Source: Gulosibacter massiliensis (GTDB lineage Bacteria; Actinomycetota; Actinomycetes; Actinomycetales; Microbacteriaceae). From it: DNA of 6,725 nucleotides. The translations under genes were made by a program, and so were the position numbers. The notes under the pieces were generated by a model that saw only the letters and a program-made list of their open reading frames with translations, ran no database searches and had not been told where the DNA came from. This document shows, in pieces, positions 6,361 through 6,725 of the stretch (positions are counted from its first letter, which is position 1; each line of letters starts with the position of its first letter). The DNA lies in NCBI GenBank assembly GCA_945901035.1, contig CAMDKN010000068.1:1-6725 (forward strand), written 5' to 3'.

Positions 6361-6725
6361 GTGGCTATTGTCGTTGGGCTCGGGTCGGTCGATGCCGTCA
6401 TTGTCCAGCCGATTCTGGGGGAATCGCACCGGCTCGTTAACGATCCGACCCCGGCGGACCTCACCGACGCGGTCGGTGCGATTGTTCGCGGCAACGTGAC
6501 CGTCGACCGCGAAATGTTTGACGCAATGCCAAATCTGCGAGTTCTCGCTCGGACCGGTGTCGGGACGGAACGCGTCGACTTGGACGTCGCCCGCGAACGC
6601 GGAATCCCTGTCGTTATTACGCCCGGCAGCAACACAAACGCCGTGGCCGAGGGTGTGTTGGCGATGATGCTGCACCTGACGAAGAACCTCGCACGGCTGA
6701 CCGAACTGGTGCGGGACAACCGCTG
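6361..6725 (+). CDS. D-isomer-specific 2-hydroxyacid dehydrogenase, SerA-like (N-terminal part; cut by window edge)
   Basis: NAD(P)-dependent interconversion of a 2-keto acid and a D-2-hydroxy acid; 121 codons are visible. The catalytic-domain portion shows NLRVLARTGVGTERVD (58-73), RERGIPVVITPGSNTNAVAE (78-97) and a helix with LAMMLHLTKNLARL (100-113). These match the phosphoglycerate-dehydrogenase-like branch (RxGVGxxxVD, then a TPG-x-N-xxAVAE block). The GXGXXG cofactor site and the catalytic Arg/Glu/His lie beyond the right edge, so activity cannot be judged. The GTG start at 6361 is the only one possible: an in-frame TAG at 6349-6351 lies four codons upstream with no start codon between. 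AGGG (6350-6353) sits 7 nt before it. It is 50 bp after the aldolase in the same direction and is probably in the same operon. A role in serine synthesis is less likely given these neighbours, but cannot be excluded. Confidence 0.87.
   Translation, partial: MAIVVGLGSVDAVIVQPILGESHRLVNDPTPADLTDAVGAIVRGNVTVDREMFDAMPNLRVLARTGVGTERVDLDVARERGIPVVITPGSNTNAVAEGVLAMMLHLTKNLARLTELVRDNR

Overview
The window reads as chromosomal DNA of a fairly GC-rich actinobacterium. Codons end mostly in G or C, there are GTG starts beside ATG starts, and the proline dehydrogenase type, the IolD and HpaI relatives and the short intergenic regions all fit. A Microbacteriaceae-like host is a guess from protein style only. 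No mobile element, CRISPR array, tRNA or rRNA was seen.

Layout. (1) Positions 1-1169, minus strand: the N-terminal 389 codons of a PutA-type proline dehydrogenase, cut by the left edge. (2) Positions 1170-1278: a divergent control region with a perfect 14-bp inverted repeat. Its left arm lies inside a possible putA promoter and its right arm abuts a possible -10 box of the next gene. (3) Positions 1279-2025, plus strand: a DUF554-family membrane protein of unknown function. (4) Positions 2026-2119: a short control region with two candidate operators, one LacI-like and one CRP/GlxR-like, and a strong ribosome binding site. (5) Positions 2120-6725, plus strand: a tight gene run of aldehyde dehydrogenase, IolD-type thiamine diphosphate (TPP) hydrolase, HpaI/HpcH-type aldolase, and the start of a D-2-hydroxyacid dehydrogenase (cut by the right edge). 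Gaps are 11, 4 and 50 bp.

How the genes may work together. The four plus-strand enzymes look like one carbohydrate or cyclitol catabolic operon. IolD-type enzymes open a cyclic 1,2-diketone. HpaI-type aldolases split 2-keto-3-deoxy acids into pyruvate and an aldehyde. The aldehyde dehydrogenase could oxidise the aldehyde released, and the hydroxyacid dehydrogenase could interconvert a keto acid and a hydroxy acid. The canonical myo-inositol route instead phosphorylates the ring-opened acid (IolC) and cleaves it with a class II aldolase (IolJ). Pairing IolD with an HpaI aldolase and an aldehyde dehydrogenase is therefore the most interesting feature here and may mark a variant route. The substrate cannot be read from this window.
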